DNA of 50,250 bases from the NCBI GenBank assembly GCA_903845065.1, contig CAIMWH010000277.1, positions 1-50,250 of the forward strand. Reading direction: 5' to 3'. Below, in pieces: positions 8,552 to 15,956 of the stretch (the first letter of the stretch is position 1; each line of letters opens with the position of its first letter). The notes below the pieces were generated by a model. It searched no databases. It saw only the letters and a program-made list of their open reading frames with translations, and was not told the origin of the DNA. Both the position numbers and the translations under genes were made by a program. This DNA comes from an uncultured Rhodospirillales bacterium. Lineage in GTDB: Bacteria; Pseudomonadota; Alphaproteobacteria; Acetobacterales; Acetobacteraceae.

Positions 8552-10392
8552 CAGAGAAATCCCGTGGAGAGCCAAGGAAACGCCGCCACCGCGAGGAGGC
8601 CCACCAGCAGCGCGAACAGATACGGCCAGATCCGCCGCATGCCGGCATCGGGGTTCACCCGCCCGATGGCGCAGGCGCTGTAGTAGCCGACGCCCAGCGG
8701 CGGCGCGAACAGCCCGATGCCCATCGCCAGGATCACCACCATGGCATAATGCACCTCATGGATCCCCGCCGCCCGCGCGATCGGGAACAGCAGCGGCCCG
8801 AACAGCACGATCGCCGGGATACCCTCCAACACGCTGCCCAGCACCACGAAGGCGAGGATGGAAATCAACAGGAAGCCGAACCCGCCCCCCGGCACGCTCG
8901 CCATCGCGGCCGCCAACTGCCGCGAAAACCCGGACTGCGTCAGCCCCCACGCCATCCCCGTCGCGGTGCCGATGATGAGCAGAATGGCGCCCGACAACGC
9001 GGCGGTTTCCAGCAGCATCGGATACAGCCGCCGCCAGTCGAACTGCCGGTAGAACCCCAGCCCGATCAGCACGGCATAAACAATCCCGATGGTGGAAACC
9101 TCGGTCGCCGTCGCCACCCCCTCCACCACCGCGGTGCGGATGACGAAGGGCAGCAGCAGCGAGGGCAGCGCCACCAGGAACGCCTTTCCCACCACCGCCC
9201 GGCTTACCTTCGCCCCCGCCGTCTCGCCCCGCGAACGCCGCCACGCCACCAGCCCCAGCGCAATGGCGAGCACAAATCCCGGCAGCAACCCCCCGGTAAA
9301 CAACGCCGCGATCGACACCCCGGTGACGGAACCAATGGTGATCAGCACCAGGCTCGGCGGAATGGTCTCGCTCATCGCGCCGGAAGCCGAGAGAATGGCC
9401 ACCAACTCCCCCTCATCCGCCCCGCGCTGCTTCATCTCGGGAAACAGCACCGGCGCCACGGCCGCCATATCGGCCGCCTTGGAGCCCGAAATACCGGACA
9501 CCAGGTACATCGCCCCGAGCAGCACATAGTACAGCCCGCCCCGGACATGCCCGAGCAGCCCTGCCAGGAACGCCACCATCGCCCGCGCCATCCCGGTCAT
9601 CTCGATCAGCAGCCCGAGGAACACGAACAGCGGGACGGCCAGCAGCACCAGCCCGCTCATCCCCTCGTCCATCCGCGAGATCACGATGGTGAGCGGCACC
9701 CGCGTCACCGTCATCAGGAACAGCACGATGGCGGTGCCGAACGCGAACCCGATCGGCACCCCCAGCAGCACCCCGGCGAACAGCAGCACGACAAAGAACA
9801 CCACCAGGTTCCAGTTGCCGATCGCCTTCAGCATCGGCGCCGCGAAATGCAGGACAACCCCCAGCAACACCAGCACCACCGCCACCTGCAACACATGCAC
9901 CCAGCGGCAGCGCAGCAGCCGGATGGCGCATTCCGCCAGCATCAGCGCGAACCCCACCGGCAGCGCCGCGGCGCGCACGATGTTGGGCAACCCCAGCGCC
10001 GGCGTCTCGATGAAGCGCTCCTCGTCGGCGAACTCCCACGCCTGCGGCAGCAGCACCAGCAGGAACACCATCGGCACCAGGATCGCCAGCGCCTCCGCCC
10101 GCCCCTGCCATTTCGGCCCCAGCGCACTGACGATGGCGGTCAGCCGCATATGCTGCCCGCGCTGCAACGCCACCACGGCGCCGAACATCGCCAGCCACAG
10201 GAACAGGATGGAGGCGAGTTCGTCGCTCCAGGTGAACGGGTGATGGAACACGAAGCGGCTGACCACCCCGGCCAGCAGCACCGAAATCTCCACCAGCACC
10301 AGCGCCGCCGTGGGAACCTCCACGGCGTGCTGCATCACGGTGGCAAGACGGCCGCCGAGGCCGCCCGTCACCCGTCGACCGGCATGCTCCAT
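8551..10392 (-). CDS. dctQM: TRAP transporter, fused small (DctQ) and large (DctM) membrane subunits
   Basis: A 613-residue membrane protein. Residues about 20-190 form a DctQ-like four-helix domain (SRFVFHHPFTWSDELASILF is diagnostic). From about residue 215 the DctM permease begins (GVPIGFAFGTAIVLFLM), with about twelve hydrophobic segments and the family motif GSKAADMAAVAPVL. Together with DctP it imports an organic anion using an ion gradient. Fused DctQM proteins are a known variant. The gene starts four bases after the dctP stop and overlaps the SDR start, so the three genes form one operon. Confidence 0.93.
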   Translation of the reverse strand: MEHAGRRVTGGLGGRLATVMQHAVEVPTAALVLVEISVLLAGVVSRFVFHHPFTWSDELASILFLWLAMFGAVVALQRGQHMRLTAIVSALGPKWQGRAEALAILVPMVFLLVLLPQAWEFADEERFIETPALGLPNIVRAAALPVGFALMLAECAIRLLRCRWVHVLQVAVVLVLLGVVLHFAAPMLKAIGNWNLVVFFVVLLFAGVLLGVPIGFAFGTAIVLFLMTVTRVPLTIVISRMDEGMSGLVLLAVPLFVFLGLLIEMTGMARAMVAFLAGLLGHVRGGLYYVLLGAMYLVSGISGSKAADMAAVAPVLFPEMKQRGADEGELVAILSASGAMSETIPPSLVLITIGSVTGVSIAALFTGGLLPGFVLAIALGLVAWRRSRGETAGAKVSRAVVGKAFLVALPSLLLPFVIRTAVVEGVATATEVSTIGIVYAVLIGLGFYRQFDWRRLYPMLLETAALSGAILLIIGTATGMAWGLTQSGFSRQLAAAMASVPGGGFGFLLISILAFVVLGSVLEGIPAIVLFGPLLFPIARAAGIHEVHYAMVVILAMGIGLFAPPLGVGYYSACAIGRVNPDAGMRRIWPYLFALLVGLLAVAAFPWLSTGFL

Positions 10393-10396
10393 CCGC

Positions 10397-11407
10397 TCAG
10401 GCGAGGCCGCCGACGGCGTCCTCCAGCACTTTCCACGCCTCGGCGCCGAACTTCTCCTTCCACTCCGCGTAGAACCCGGCCTTCTTCAGCGCGGCGCGGA
10501 ACAGCGCGGCATCGGTCTGCACGAACTGCAGCCCCTTGGACTCCAGGGTGCCCTGCAACGTCGCGTTCAGCTTGGCGATATCCTCGCGCTGGGTAATCGC
10601 CGAGGCATTGAATTCCGCCTCCACGATGGCCCGCACATCGGCCGGCATCGCCTCCCACGCCTTCTTGTTGGCGAGGAACCAGAACCCGTCCCACATGTGG
10701 TTGGTCACCGTGAGATACTTCTGCACCTCATACAGCTTGCCGGTCTCGATGATGGCGAGCGGGTTCTCCTGCCCATCCACCAGGCGGGTCTGCAGGGCCG
10801 AATAGGTCTCGGAGAAGTTGATCGAGGTCGGCGCCGCGCCGAACGCCTTGAACATCGAGGTCCAGAGCGGGGAGGGGGGCACCCGGATCTTGAACCCGTT
10901 GAGGTCCTCCGGCGTCTTGATCGGCTTGGTCGAGCTGGTGATCTGGCGGTAGCCGTTGTCGTACTGCTTGCCAAACGCATACAGCCCGCGCTTGGCGATC
11001 TCGGCGCGCACGTGGCTGCCCAGCGCCCCGTCCATCGCCGGCCACACCTGCCCGTAGTCCTTGAACGCGAACCCGATCCCGTTGATCGAAGCCACTGGCA
11101 CCAGCGTGGACAGGATCAGCCCGGACAGGGTGAAGAACTCGACGGCGCCCGAGCGCAACTGGGACAGCGTATCGGTGTCCGAGCCCAACTGGCTGTTCGG
11201 GAACACCTGGATATCCACCCGCCCGCCGGTCTTTTCCTTCACCCGCGCGGCGGCTTCCTTGCCGCGCACATTCAGGGGATGCGAGTCGGTGGCGTTGTTG
11301 GCGAACTTGTAGGCGAATTCGGCGGCATGGGCCGGGCGGCTGTTGATCGAAAACAGCGGCAGGGCAGCACCGGCGACAAGCACGGAGCGACGTGTCAGGC
11401 GGGTCAT
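10397..11407 (-). CDS. dctP: TRAP transporter periplasmic substrate-binding protein DctP
   Basis: A 336-residue DctP-family protein. The N-terminus TRLTRRSVLVAGAALPLFS with AHA before the mature part is a Tat-like or Sec signal. Family features include the NATDSHPLNVRGKEAAARV segment, VFPNSQLGSD, and the central EDLNGFKIRVPPSP with the Arg that normally contacts a substrate carboxylate. That Arg suggests an organic acid ligand. The start at 11407 has GGGAGGAAA ten bases before it; the longer in-frame extension runs through an intergenic repeat and is rejected. It is the first gene of the operon, as is common for TRAP systems. Confidence 0.93.
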   Translation of the reverse strand: MTRLTRRSVLVAGAALPLFSINSRPAHAAEFAYKFANNATDSHPLNVRGKEAAARVKEKTGGRVDIQVFPNSQLGSDTDTLSQLRSGAVEFFTLSGLILSTLVPVASINGIGFAFKDYGQVWPAMDGALGSHVRAEIAKRGLYAFGKQYDNGYRQITSSTKPIKTPEDLNGFKIRVPPSPLWTSMFKAFGAAPTSINFSETYSALQTRLVDGQENPLAIIETGKLYEVQKYLTVTNHMWDGFWFLANKKAWEAMPADVRAIVEAEFNASAITQREDIAKLNATLQGTLESKGLQFVQTDAALFRAALKKAGFYAEWKEKFGAEAWKVLEDAVGGLA

Positions 11408-11479
11408 GTTTTGATTTCCTCCCAGGCGTTTTCCCGGATGTGCGCGATCCCGCCATTTTCCGCAACCGCGTATTTCCGC

Positions 11480-11540
11480 CCGGGGAGGGGCGAAGCCTGC
11501 CGGACAAAAAATTTCTGCTTCTTTTTCCAAAAAGAAGCGC
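11480..11540 (-). repeat. Post-gene hairpin repeat, copy 1 (after the PCMT-like gene)
   Basis: Six bases beyond the PCMT-like stop, read on the minus strand, the repeat begins GCGCTTC and forms a hairpin (11517-11538, arm GCTTCTTTTT), then an A/T-rich stretch, then GGCTTCGCCCCTCC. The same order is found after hsp20 and after the DUF1192 gene. The hairpin with its flanking T and A runs should act as an intrinsic terminator in either direction. Confidence 0.75.
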
Positions 11541-11545
11541 TGCCG

Positions 11546-12385
11546 TCAGTCCGCCTCGTCGGTGGAGAGCCACCACCCATCCCCGGCAAACCAGCAGGTC
11601 GCGGCATCCGGCGCATCGATGCGGAAACTGCGCACGTCCTGCCACCCGCCAGCCCGGAATGCCGCATTGAGCCGCCGCCCGCCCTCCGCGTCCTGCGGCC
11701 CGACGCAGGGGATGAACCCGGCGCCCGAGATGAACCGCGCCGGCCACGCCATCCCATGCGCCGGCCGTGCGATCCGCAGCATTCCGCCGAACCCGCCGGC
11801 GCCATGCAGCGGAAACACCAGCCGCCCGCCCGGCCGCAGCGCATCGAGCCAGCTCCAACTCGGTTGGCTCAGCGCCGCGTTGACATAGATCGCGTCGGCT
11901 TTCGGCAGGTCATCCGCGATACCCGAGCGCGCCTGCACTTCCGCCCACGGCCACGCCGCCAGGTTGTCCGCCGCCCGCGCGGCAAGCCCGGGATCGATCT
12001 CCCGCGCGATCACCCGCCCCGCCGGCCCCACCAGTTCCGCCAGCAGCGCCGTGTAGTAGCCCGACCCGGCCCCCACCTGCATCACCGTCTCGCCGCCCGT
12101 CAGACCGAGCGCCTCAAGCCACATCGCATGCGCGCCGGGCTCGCCGATATTGATCCCCCGCGCCGCGTCGAGCGCCACCAGCGTGTCCTGGTAGAGATAC
12201 GCCACATCATCGTCCGGCGTGCGCACATAGCCCCGTCCCGGAATGGCGATCGACCACGGCCCCGGCCCAGCGAACGGCTCACGCGGCACTGCGGCGAAGG
12301 CCGCGGCAATTCGCGGGTCCTTCACCCCGGCCCGGGTGCTCACATAGTCCGCGAAGAAGCGCCGCAGCGAGACCGAACGGTCCAT
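11546..12385 (-). CDS. Protein-L-isoaspartate O-methyltransferase-like protein
   Basis: A 279-residue protein with a PCMT-like SAM-dependent methyltransferase domain: MQVGAGSGYYTALLAEL (about 100-116) binds the cofactor, and YLYQDTLVAL precedes it where PCMT has its substrate loop. The C-terminal third is longer than in standard about 210-residue PCMT and has no match I recognise. True PCMT repairs isoaspartyl residues; many alphaproteobacterial relatives have divergent substrate sites, so the exact role is uncertain. It starts nine bases after the clpS stop and may be co-transcribed with it. The hairpin repeat follows its stop. Confidence 0.75.
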   Translation of the reverse strand: MDRSVSLRRFFADYVSTRAGVKDPRIAAAFAAVPREPFAGPGPWSIAIPGRGYVRTPDDDVAYLYQDTLVALDAARGINIGEPGAHAMWLEALGLTGGETVMQVGAGSGYYTALLAELVGPAGRVIAREIDPGLAARAADNLAAWPWAEVQARSGIADDLPKADAIYVNAALSQPSWSWLDALRPGGRLVFPLHGAGGFGGMLRIARPAHGMAWPARFISGAGFIPCVGPQDAEGGRRLNAAFRAGGWQDVRSFRIDAPDAATCWFAGDGWWLSTDEAD

Positions 12386-12394
12386 CGCGCCGCC

Positions 12395-12700
12395 CTATTC
12401 CTCGGGCTCGGTGGTGAACGTCAGCGGATGGCCCTTCTTGCGCGCGGCATCGTTGGCCCGCGTCGCCTTGGTTTCCGCCACATCGCGCGTATAGACTGCC
12501 ACCACGCAGGCGCCGCGCTGGTGCGCCGTCAGCATCACCCGGTTGGCCGCCCCCTCGGGCATGCCGAATTCCACCAGCAGGATCGTCACCACGAACTCGC
12601 GCGGCGTATAGTCGTCGTTGAGCAGGATGACTTTGTGCAGCTTCGGCCGCTCGGTCTTCAACACCGGCTTGATGGTTGGCGTGGTGACGGGATCGCTCAT
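12395..12700 (-). CDS. clpS: ATP-dependent Clp protease adaptor ClpS
   Basis: A 101-residue ClpS. The core ILLNDDYTPREFVV, the MLTAHQRG segment and VYTRDVAETKA match the family. ClpS binds N-degron substrates and delivers them to the ClpA unfoldase; the N-terminal tail before residue 20 is the flexible part inserted into ClpA. The expected specificity residues (the DD of NDDYT and the His of TAHQRG) are present. The start at 12700 is the only one that gives a normal ClpS length. clpA is not adjacent. The gene is divergent from mobA across 95 bases. Confidence 0.95.
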   Translation of the reverse strand: MSDPVTTPTIKPVLKTERPKLHKVILLNDDYTPREFVVTILLVEFGMPEGAANRVMLTAHQRGACVVAVYTRDVAETKATRANDAARKKGHPLTFTTEPEE

Positions 12701-12795
12701 CGCGGCAGCCACTCCCAGGGATCGCGCGGGACCGCCCCGCACGCCCCTGCATACCGAATTCGTGCCCGCCGCCGCAACCGTCGGAGAACGCCGCC

Positions 12796-13401
12796 ATGTC
12801 AAACCTTCCCGCCGCCGTGCTGCTCGCCGGGGGCCTGGCGCGCCGCATGGGCGGCGGCGACAAGGCCTTGCGCCCGCTCGCCGGCCGCCCGCTGCTCGAT
12901 CATGTGCTGGACGCCATCCGCCCCCAGGTGGGCCCCATCGTGCTGAACGCCAACGGAGACCCGGCCCGCTTCGCCGCCTACGCCCTGCCGGTGGTGGCCG
13001 ACACCATGGAGGGCCACCCTGGCCCCCTCGCCGGCATCCTCGCCGGCATGCGCTGGGCGGCGATCCATGCGCCCGATGTGGCCGACATCGTCTCCCTGCC
13101 CACCGACACGCCCTTCCTGCCGCCCGACCTCGTCGCCCGCCTGCAAACCGCCCGCGCCGCCGCCGGCGTGCCGCTCGCGTGTGCGGCCTCGCGCGGCTGG
13201 ACCCATCCGGTGATCGCGCTGTGGCCGGTGGCCCTCGCCGACACCCTCGAAGCCGCCATGCGCGCCGGCATGCGCAAGATCGACGCATGGACCGCCGGCA
13301 TCGGCATCGCCCACGCCGAATTCAGCGGCGAGCCGGACCCGTTCTTCAACGCCAACACCCAGGAGGAACTCGCCGAGGCGGAGCGCCTGCTCGCGCATTG
13401 A
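12796..13401 (+). CDS. mobA: Molybdenum cofactor guanylyltransferase MobA
   Basis: A 201-residue nucleotidyltransferase. The N-terminal LLAGGLARRMGGGDKAL is the MobA signature for GTP binding, and SLPTDTPFLP carries the metal-binding Asp. The gene product attaches GMP to molybdopterin, giving the bis-MGD cofactor of DMSO-reductase-type enzymes. No other moa, moe or mob gene lies nearby. The start follows GGAGAACGCCGCC, giving an acceptable GGAG signal. Length and domain layout are normal. Confidence 0.93.
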   Translation: MSNLPAAVLLAGGLARRMGGGDKALRPLAGRPLLDHVLDAIRPQVGPIVLNANGDPARFAAYALPVVADTMEGHPGPLAGILAGMRWAAIHAPDVADIVSLPTDTPFLPPDLVARLQTARAAAGVPLACAASRGWTHPVIALWPVALADTLEAAMRAGMRKIDAWTAGIGIAHAEFSGEPDPFFNANTQEELAEAERLLAH

Positions 13402-13457
13402 CACCCCTCGGCCGAGAACCGAAGGTTCGCCCCCGCTCAACCAGAAGGAAACACCCC

Positions 13458-13847
13458 ATGATCGGCTACGTGATGCTCGGCACCAACGATCTCGCCCGTG
13501 CCCGCTCGCTGTACGACCCGCTCGCCGAAATGTTCGGCGCCACCGTTCTGGCCGCCTACAGCTCCGACAAGCGGGTGTTCTACACCTCCGGCGCCGGCCA
13601 GCCGATGCTGTCCATCACCGTGCCGCACAACGGCGCCGCCGCCAGCGCCGGCAACGGCACCATGGTCGCCCTGCCCGCTAAGACCCGCGCCATCGTGGAC
13701 GCCGCCCACGCCAAGGCGATGTCGCTCGGCTGTGCCGACGATGGCGCCCCCGGCGTGCGCGGCCCCAACCCCGATGGCTTCTACGGCGCCTATTTCCGGG
13801 ATTTCGACGGCAACAAGATCTGCGTCTTCCGCGTCGGCCCGGCATAA
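13458..13847 (+). CDS. VOC-family (glyoxalase/bleomycin-resistance fold) protein
   Basis: A 129-residue single-domain VOC protein. It opens MIGYVMLGTNDLARARSLYD, the usual first beta-alpha unit, and closes with GAYFRDFDGNKICVF, where the last Glu of many metal VOC enzymes would sit but Cys/Val is found. The fold is used in glyoxalases, dioxygenases and drug-binding proteins, so the function is open. AGAAGGA lies nine bases before the start. The stop codon sits inside a 13-bp tandem repeat. It lies just upstream of the hsp20 control region. Confidence 0.85.
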   Translation: MIGYVMLGTNDLARARSLYDPLAEMFGATVLAAYSSDKRVFYTSGAGQPMLSITVPHNGAAASAGNGTMVALPAKTRAIVDAAHAKAMSLGCADDGAPGVRGPNPDGFYGAYFRDFDGNKICVFRVGPA

Positions 13848-13874
13848 TCAACCGGCATAATCAACCGGCATAAT
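13840..13874. repeat. 13-bp tandem repeat at the VOC stop codon
   Basis: The unit CGGCATAATCAAC occurs at 13840-13852 and 13853-13865, with a partial third copy at 13866-13874. The first copy contains the VOC stop (TAA 13845-13847), and the later ones repeat a TAA in the same context. This looks like replication slippage and lies 20 bases before the hsp20 promoter. Confidence 0.9.
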
Positions 13875-13893
13875 TTTCTGACCGTCTCGTCCC

Positions 13894-13925
13894 CTTGAAC
13901 GGGGAAAACGCGATACCTATTTCCG
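13894..13925 (+). promoter_or_regulatory. RpoH (sigma-32) heat-shock promoter of hsp20
   Basis: CTTG at 13894-13897 (CTTGAA in full), 18 bases, then CCTATTTCCG at 13916-13925. This fits, base for base, the alphaproteobacterial heat-shock consensus I recall, CTTG-N17/18-CYTATNTNNG. The predicted transcript would begin near 13932 and carry a leader of about 90 bases. Confidence 0.8.
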
Positions 13926-13929
13926 AACT

Positions 13930-14026
13930 GTCCGGGATGCCCATCAGGGGTCCCGGACAGCAAACCGGGCCGGCCCATCCGGGCGGCCCATTCGGTAACC
14001 TTGCTCTAGCAGGAGGTTCGCATATG
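13930..14026 (+). promoter_or_regulatory. ROSE-like RNA thermometer in the hsp20 leader
   Basis: Three successive hairpins fill the leader. H1 pairs 13930-13937 with 13951-13958 (8 bp). H2 pairs 13967-13976 with 13981-13989 and has a bulged G at 13973. H3 pairs 13997-14005 with the Shine-Dalgarno at 14011-14018: AACC/GGTT, T-A, T-G wobble, a bulged G at 14003, then C-G and T-A around the loop CTAGC. The TTGCT opposite AGGAG with a bulged G is the defining ROSE core. Melting at heat-shock temperature should free AGGAGG for translation. Confidence 0.75.
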
Positions 14027-14461
14027 AACGCCCTCAATCTGTCCCCGTTGTTCCGCACCGCCATCGGTTTCGACCGCCTGGCCCGCCTGGCCGACACGGC
14101 CGCGGCCGCGGATACCTCGTATCCCCCCTACAACATCGAAAAGACTGGCGAGGATCTCTATCGCCTCACCATGGCGGTTGCCGGCTTCGGCCCGGATGAC
14201 ATCGAACTGACCGTCAAGGAAAACACCCTCCTCGTCACCGGCCGCGCCAACGCCGAGGCCCCGAAGGCCGAAGTGCTGTATCGCGGCATTGCGGGCCGTG
14301 CGTTCGAGCGCCGCTTCGTGCTGGCCGACCATATCGTGGTCGACGGCGCCGACCTGATGCACGGCATGCTCCACGTCAACCTCAAGCGCGTGGTGCCCGA
14401 AGCCTCCAAGGCGCGGCGTATCGCCATCGGCGGCACGCAGGTCGTCGCGCAGGCCGCGTAG
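14024..14461 (+). CDS. hsp20: Small heat-shock protein, Hsp20/IbpA family
   Basis: A 145-residue alpha-crystallin-domain chaperone. The N-terminus LNLSPLFRTAIGFDRLARL matches the IbpA/B type. The domain runs from about YPPYNIEKTGEDLYRLTMAV, through the ENTLLVTGRA strand and the RGIAGRAFERRFVLADH motif, to the dimer-interface part before ARRIAI. It holds unfolding proteins in a soluble state for later refolding by DnaK and ClpB. The start is fixed by AGGAGG seven bases upstream. Heat control is expected at both levels, through an RpoH promoter and a ROSE-like leader. A hairpin repeat begins about nine bases past the stop. Confidence 0.95.
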   Translation: MNALNLSPLFRTAIGFDRLARLADTAAAADTSYPPYNIEKTGEDLYRLTMAVAGFGPDDIELTVKENTLLVTGRANAEAPKAEVLYRGIAGRAFERRFVLADHIVVDGADLMHGMLHVNLKRVVPEASKARRIAIGGTQVVAQAA

Positions 14462-14607
14462 GAAGCAAGCGCTTCTTTTTGAAAAAAGAAGCAAAAACGT
14501 CTTGATCCAATGGCTTCGCCACTCTCCCCGGGGAGGGGCGAAGCCAACGGATAAGAGTTTTTTGGTTCTTTTTTGCAAAAAAGAACGCCTTGCCTTCACT
14601 GCACTCG
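14462..14607. repeat. Two convergent copies of the post-gene hairpin repeat
   Basis: The whole gap between hsp20 and the convergent DUF1192 gene is repeat. Copy 2 starts after hsp20 with hairpin 14471-14492 (arm GCTTCTTTTT). Copy 3 is read from the DUF1192 side with hairpin 14565-14586 (arm GTTCTTTTTT). They share a central palindrome in which GGCTTCGCC (14512-14520) pairs with GGCGAAGCC (14537-14545) around CTCCCC/GGGGAG. Each hairpin with its A and T runs should stop transcription in both directions. Confidence 0.8.
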
Positions 14608-14799
14608 CTAAGGCGTCTTGAAGAACAAATCCGCCGCCGCCCGGTGCGATCCCTTGCGCGCGATCTCGGCCTTCACGCGGGTGATTTCCGCCTCGAGTTC
14701 CGTGACGTACAGCGTCAGTTCCGCCACCCCCATGCCATCCAGCACCGGCGGTGTCAGCCGCGCCGGCTTCGGCCGCGGCAGGTCGTCATCGATTGCCAT
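14608..14799 (-). CDS. DUF1192-family small protein
   Basis: A 63-residue protein that begins MAIDDDLPRPKPARLTPPVL, the typical opening of DUF1192, and continues into a coiled-coil helix (AELTLYVTELEAEITRVKAE) ending with AADLFFKTP. The family is small and alphaproteobacterial, with no known function. GGAGGG lies eight bases before the chosen start; an ATG five codons earlier overlaps that site and is less likely. The gene is convergent with hsp20 and divergent from trcR. Confidence 0.85.
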   Translation of the reverse strand: MAIDDDLPRPKPARLTPPVLDGMGVAELTLYVTELEAEITRVKAEIARKGSHRAAADLFFKTP

Positions 14800-14985
14800 T
14801 CCCAAACCCTCCATTCAACCCTGCTCCGATCCGACATTGGCTTGACCCATGCCGCTCGGACAGTCCATATGCCCGGCTTTCCCCGAAGGTCCAGGCCTGC
14901 GGGGCCTCGCACTCGTGCCCGCCGCGCCTGAGCCCCATCCGAGAGTTCGGGCAGGACCACGCCGGATAGCCAAAGGTAACGCGCC

Positions 14986-15561
14986 ATGACCCTTCCCCTC
15001 ATGCCCAAGGCCACCGCCGTGTGGCTGATCGACAAGACCGCGCTGACCTTCACGCAGATCGCGGAATTCTGCGGTATGCACCCGCTCGAAGTCCAGGCGA
15101 TCGCCGACGGCGAAGTGGCGCAGGGCATCGTCGGCTATGATCCGGTGGCCAACAGCCAGGTCACACTGGCGGAAATCCGCCGCTGCGAAGCCAACCCGGA
15201 CGCGCGGTTGAAGCTGCTCCCCACCGCCCTGCCGCAGCCCAAGCGCCTCAAGGGCGCGCGCTACACCCCGGTTGCCAAACGCAATGACCGTCCGGACGGC
15301 ATCGCCTACCTGCTGCGCAACTACCCGCAGTTGGTCGACGCGCAGATCGCCAAGCTGATGGGCACCACCAAGGAAACCATCCAGAAGGTGCGGGACCGGT
15401 CGCACTGGAACAGCGCCAATATCAAGCCGCGTGATCCGGTGATCCTCGGCCTGTGCTCGCAAAGCGATCTTCACCATATGGTGACCGCGGCGAACGATCG
15501 TCTGATCAAGGAGGGCCGCGCCGTGCCGGCCCCGCCGACGGAAACCGAAGAAGCCGCCTGA
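14986..15561 (+). CDS. trcR: DUF1013 family protein, TrcR-like cell-cycle regulator
   Basis: A 191-residue protein starting MTLPLMPKATAVWLIDKTAL. It matches the alphaproteobacterial DUF1013 family, named cell cycle transcriptional regulator TrcR in current annotation. The N-terminal part has a helix-turn-helix-like stretch (LTFTQIAEFCGMHPLEVQAI) and a second such unit near residue 115 (AQIAKLMGTTKETIQKVRDR). The conserved SHWNSANIKPRDPVILGLCS follows. The tail is short and rich in Pro, Thr and Glu. It probably binds DNA; its target genes cannot be told here. Convergent with the YdcH gene across a strong hairpin. Confidence 0.85.
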   Translation: MTLPLMPKATAVWLIDKTALTFTQIAEFCGMHPLEVQAIADGEVAQGIVGYDPVANSQVTLAEIRRCEANPDARLKLLPTALPQPKRLKGARYTPVAKRNDRPDGIAYLLRNYPQLVDAQIAKLMGTTKETIQKVRDRSHWNSANIKPRDPVILGLCSQSDLHHMVTAANDRLIKEGRAVPAPPTETEEAA

Positions 15562-15563
15562 TC

Positions 15564-15589
15564 GCCGCCGATCCCGCGGGATCGGCGGC
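15564..15589. terminator. Perfect 26-base palindrome between trcR and ydcH
   Basis: GCCGCCGATCCCG at 15564-15576 is exactly repeated in reverse complement at 15577-15589. It starts two bases after the trcR stop and lies between convergent genes, so it probably ends transcription from both sides, although no T run follows. Confidence 0.65.
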
Positions 15590-15621
15590 CACCGGCGGCC
15601 CCCCTGGGTGGGTGCCGCCCG

Positions 15622-15801
15622 TCAGGCCGGCTGCTTGCCCTCGCGCATTTTTTCGAGTTCCTGCTTCACATGGAGCTTTTCGACCTTCAGCTTGCTGAGC
15701 AATCCCTCGTCTGGACGCGGCCTGTTGTCCTCGGCGGCAATCTGCGCGTCCAGCGCAGCGTGACGGGTCCTGAGGCTTTCCAGACGACCTTCATGGCTCA
15801 T
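15622..15801 (-). CDS. YdcH/DUF465-family small protein (copy 1)
   Basis: A 59-residue, highly charged, fully helical protein: MSHEGRLESLRTRHAALDAQ and later KLKVEKLHVKQELEKM. This is the short coiled-coil DUF465 (YdcH) family, common in proteobacteria and of unknown function. GGAGGA precedes the start by about eight bases. A second DUF465 gene is read divergently 155 bases away, so the two probably share a control region and may arise from an old duplication. Confidence 0.85.
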   Translation of the reverse strand: MSHEGRLESLRTRHAALDAQIAAEDNRPRPDEGLLSKLKVEKLHVKQELEKMREGKQPA

Positions 15802-15956
15802 ATGCAGTCCTCCATCATGCGGTACACGCACCCGGCCACGCCCGATGCACAAGGCATCATGCGCCCCGAATGCAAACGAAGCGTAATCCCATCCGGGGCC
15901 GCCGCGCCATGCGAAACAGCGCTGTCGCGAAACGCGCGGCATGCTATGGGAACACC

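Noticed and set aside
8749-10596. 615-residue plus-strand frame opposite dctQM
   Set aside because: His, Gln and Arg-rich antisense translation of a membrane protein gene; no domain.
10310-12946. 878-residue plus-strand frame
   Set aside because: Runs across dctP, the PCMT-like gene and clpS in antisense; Arg/Pro-rich without domains.
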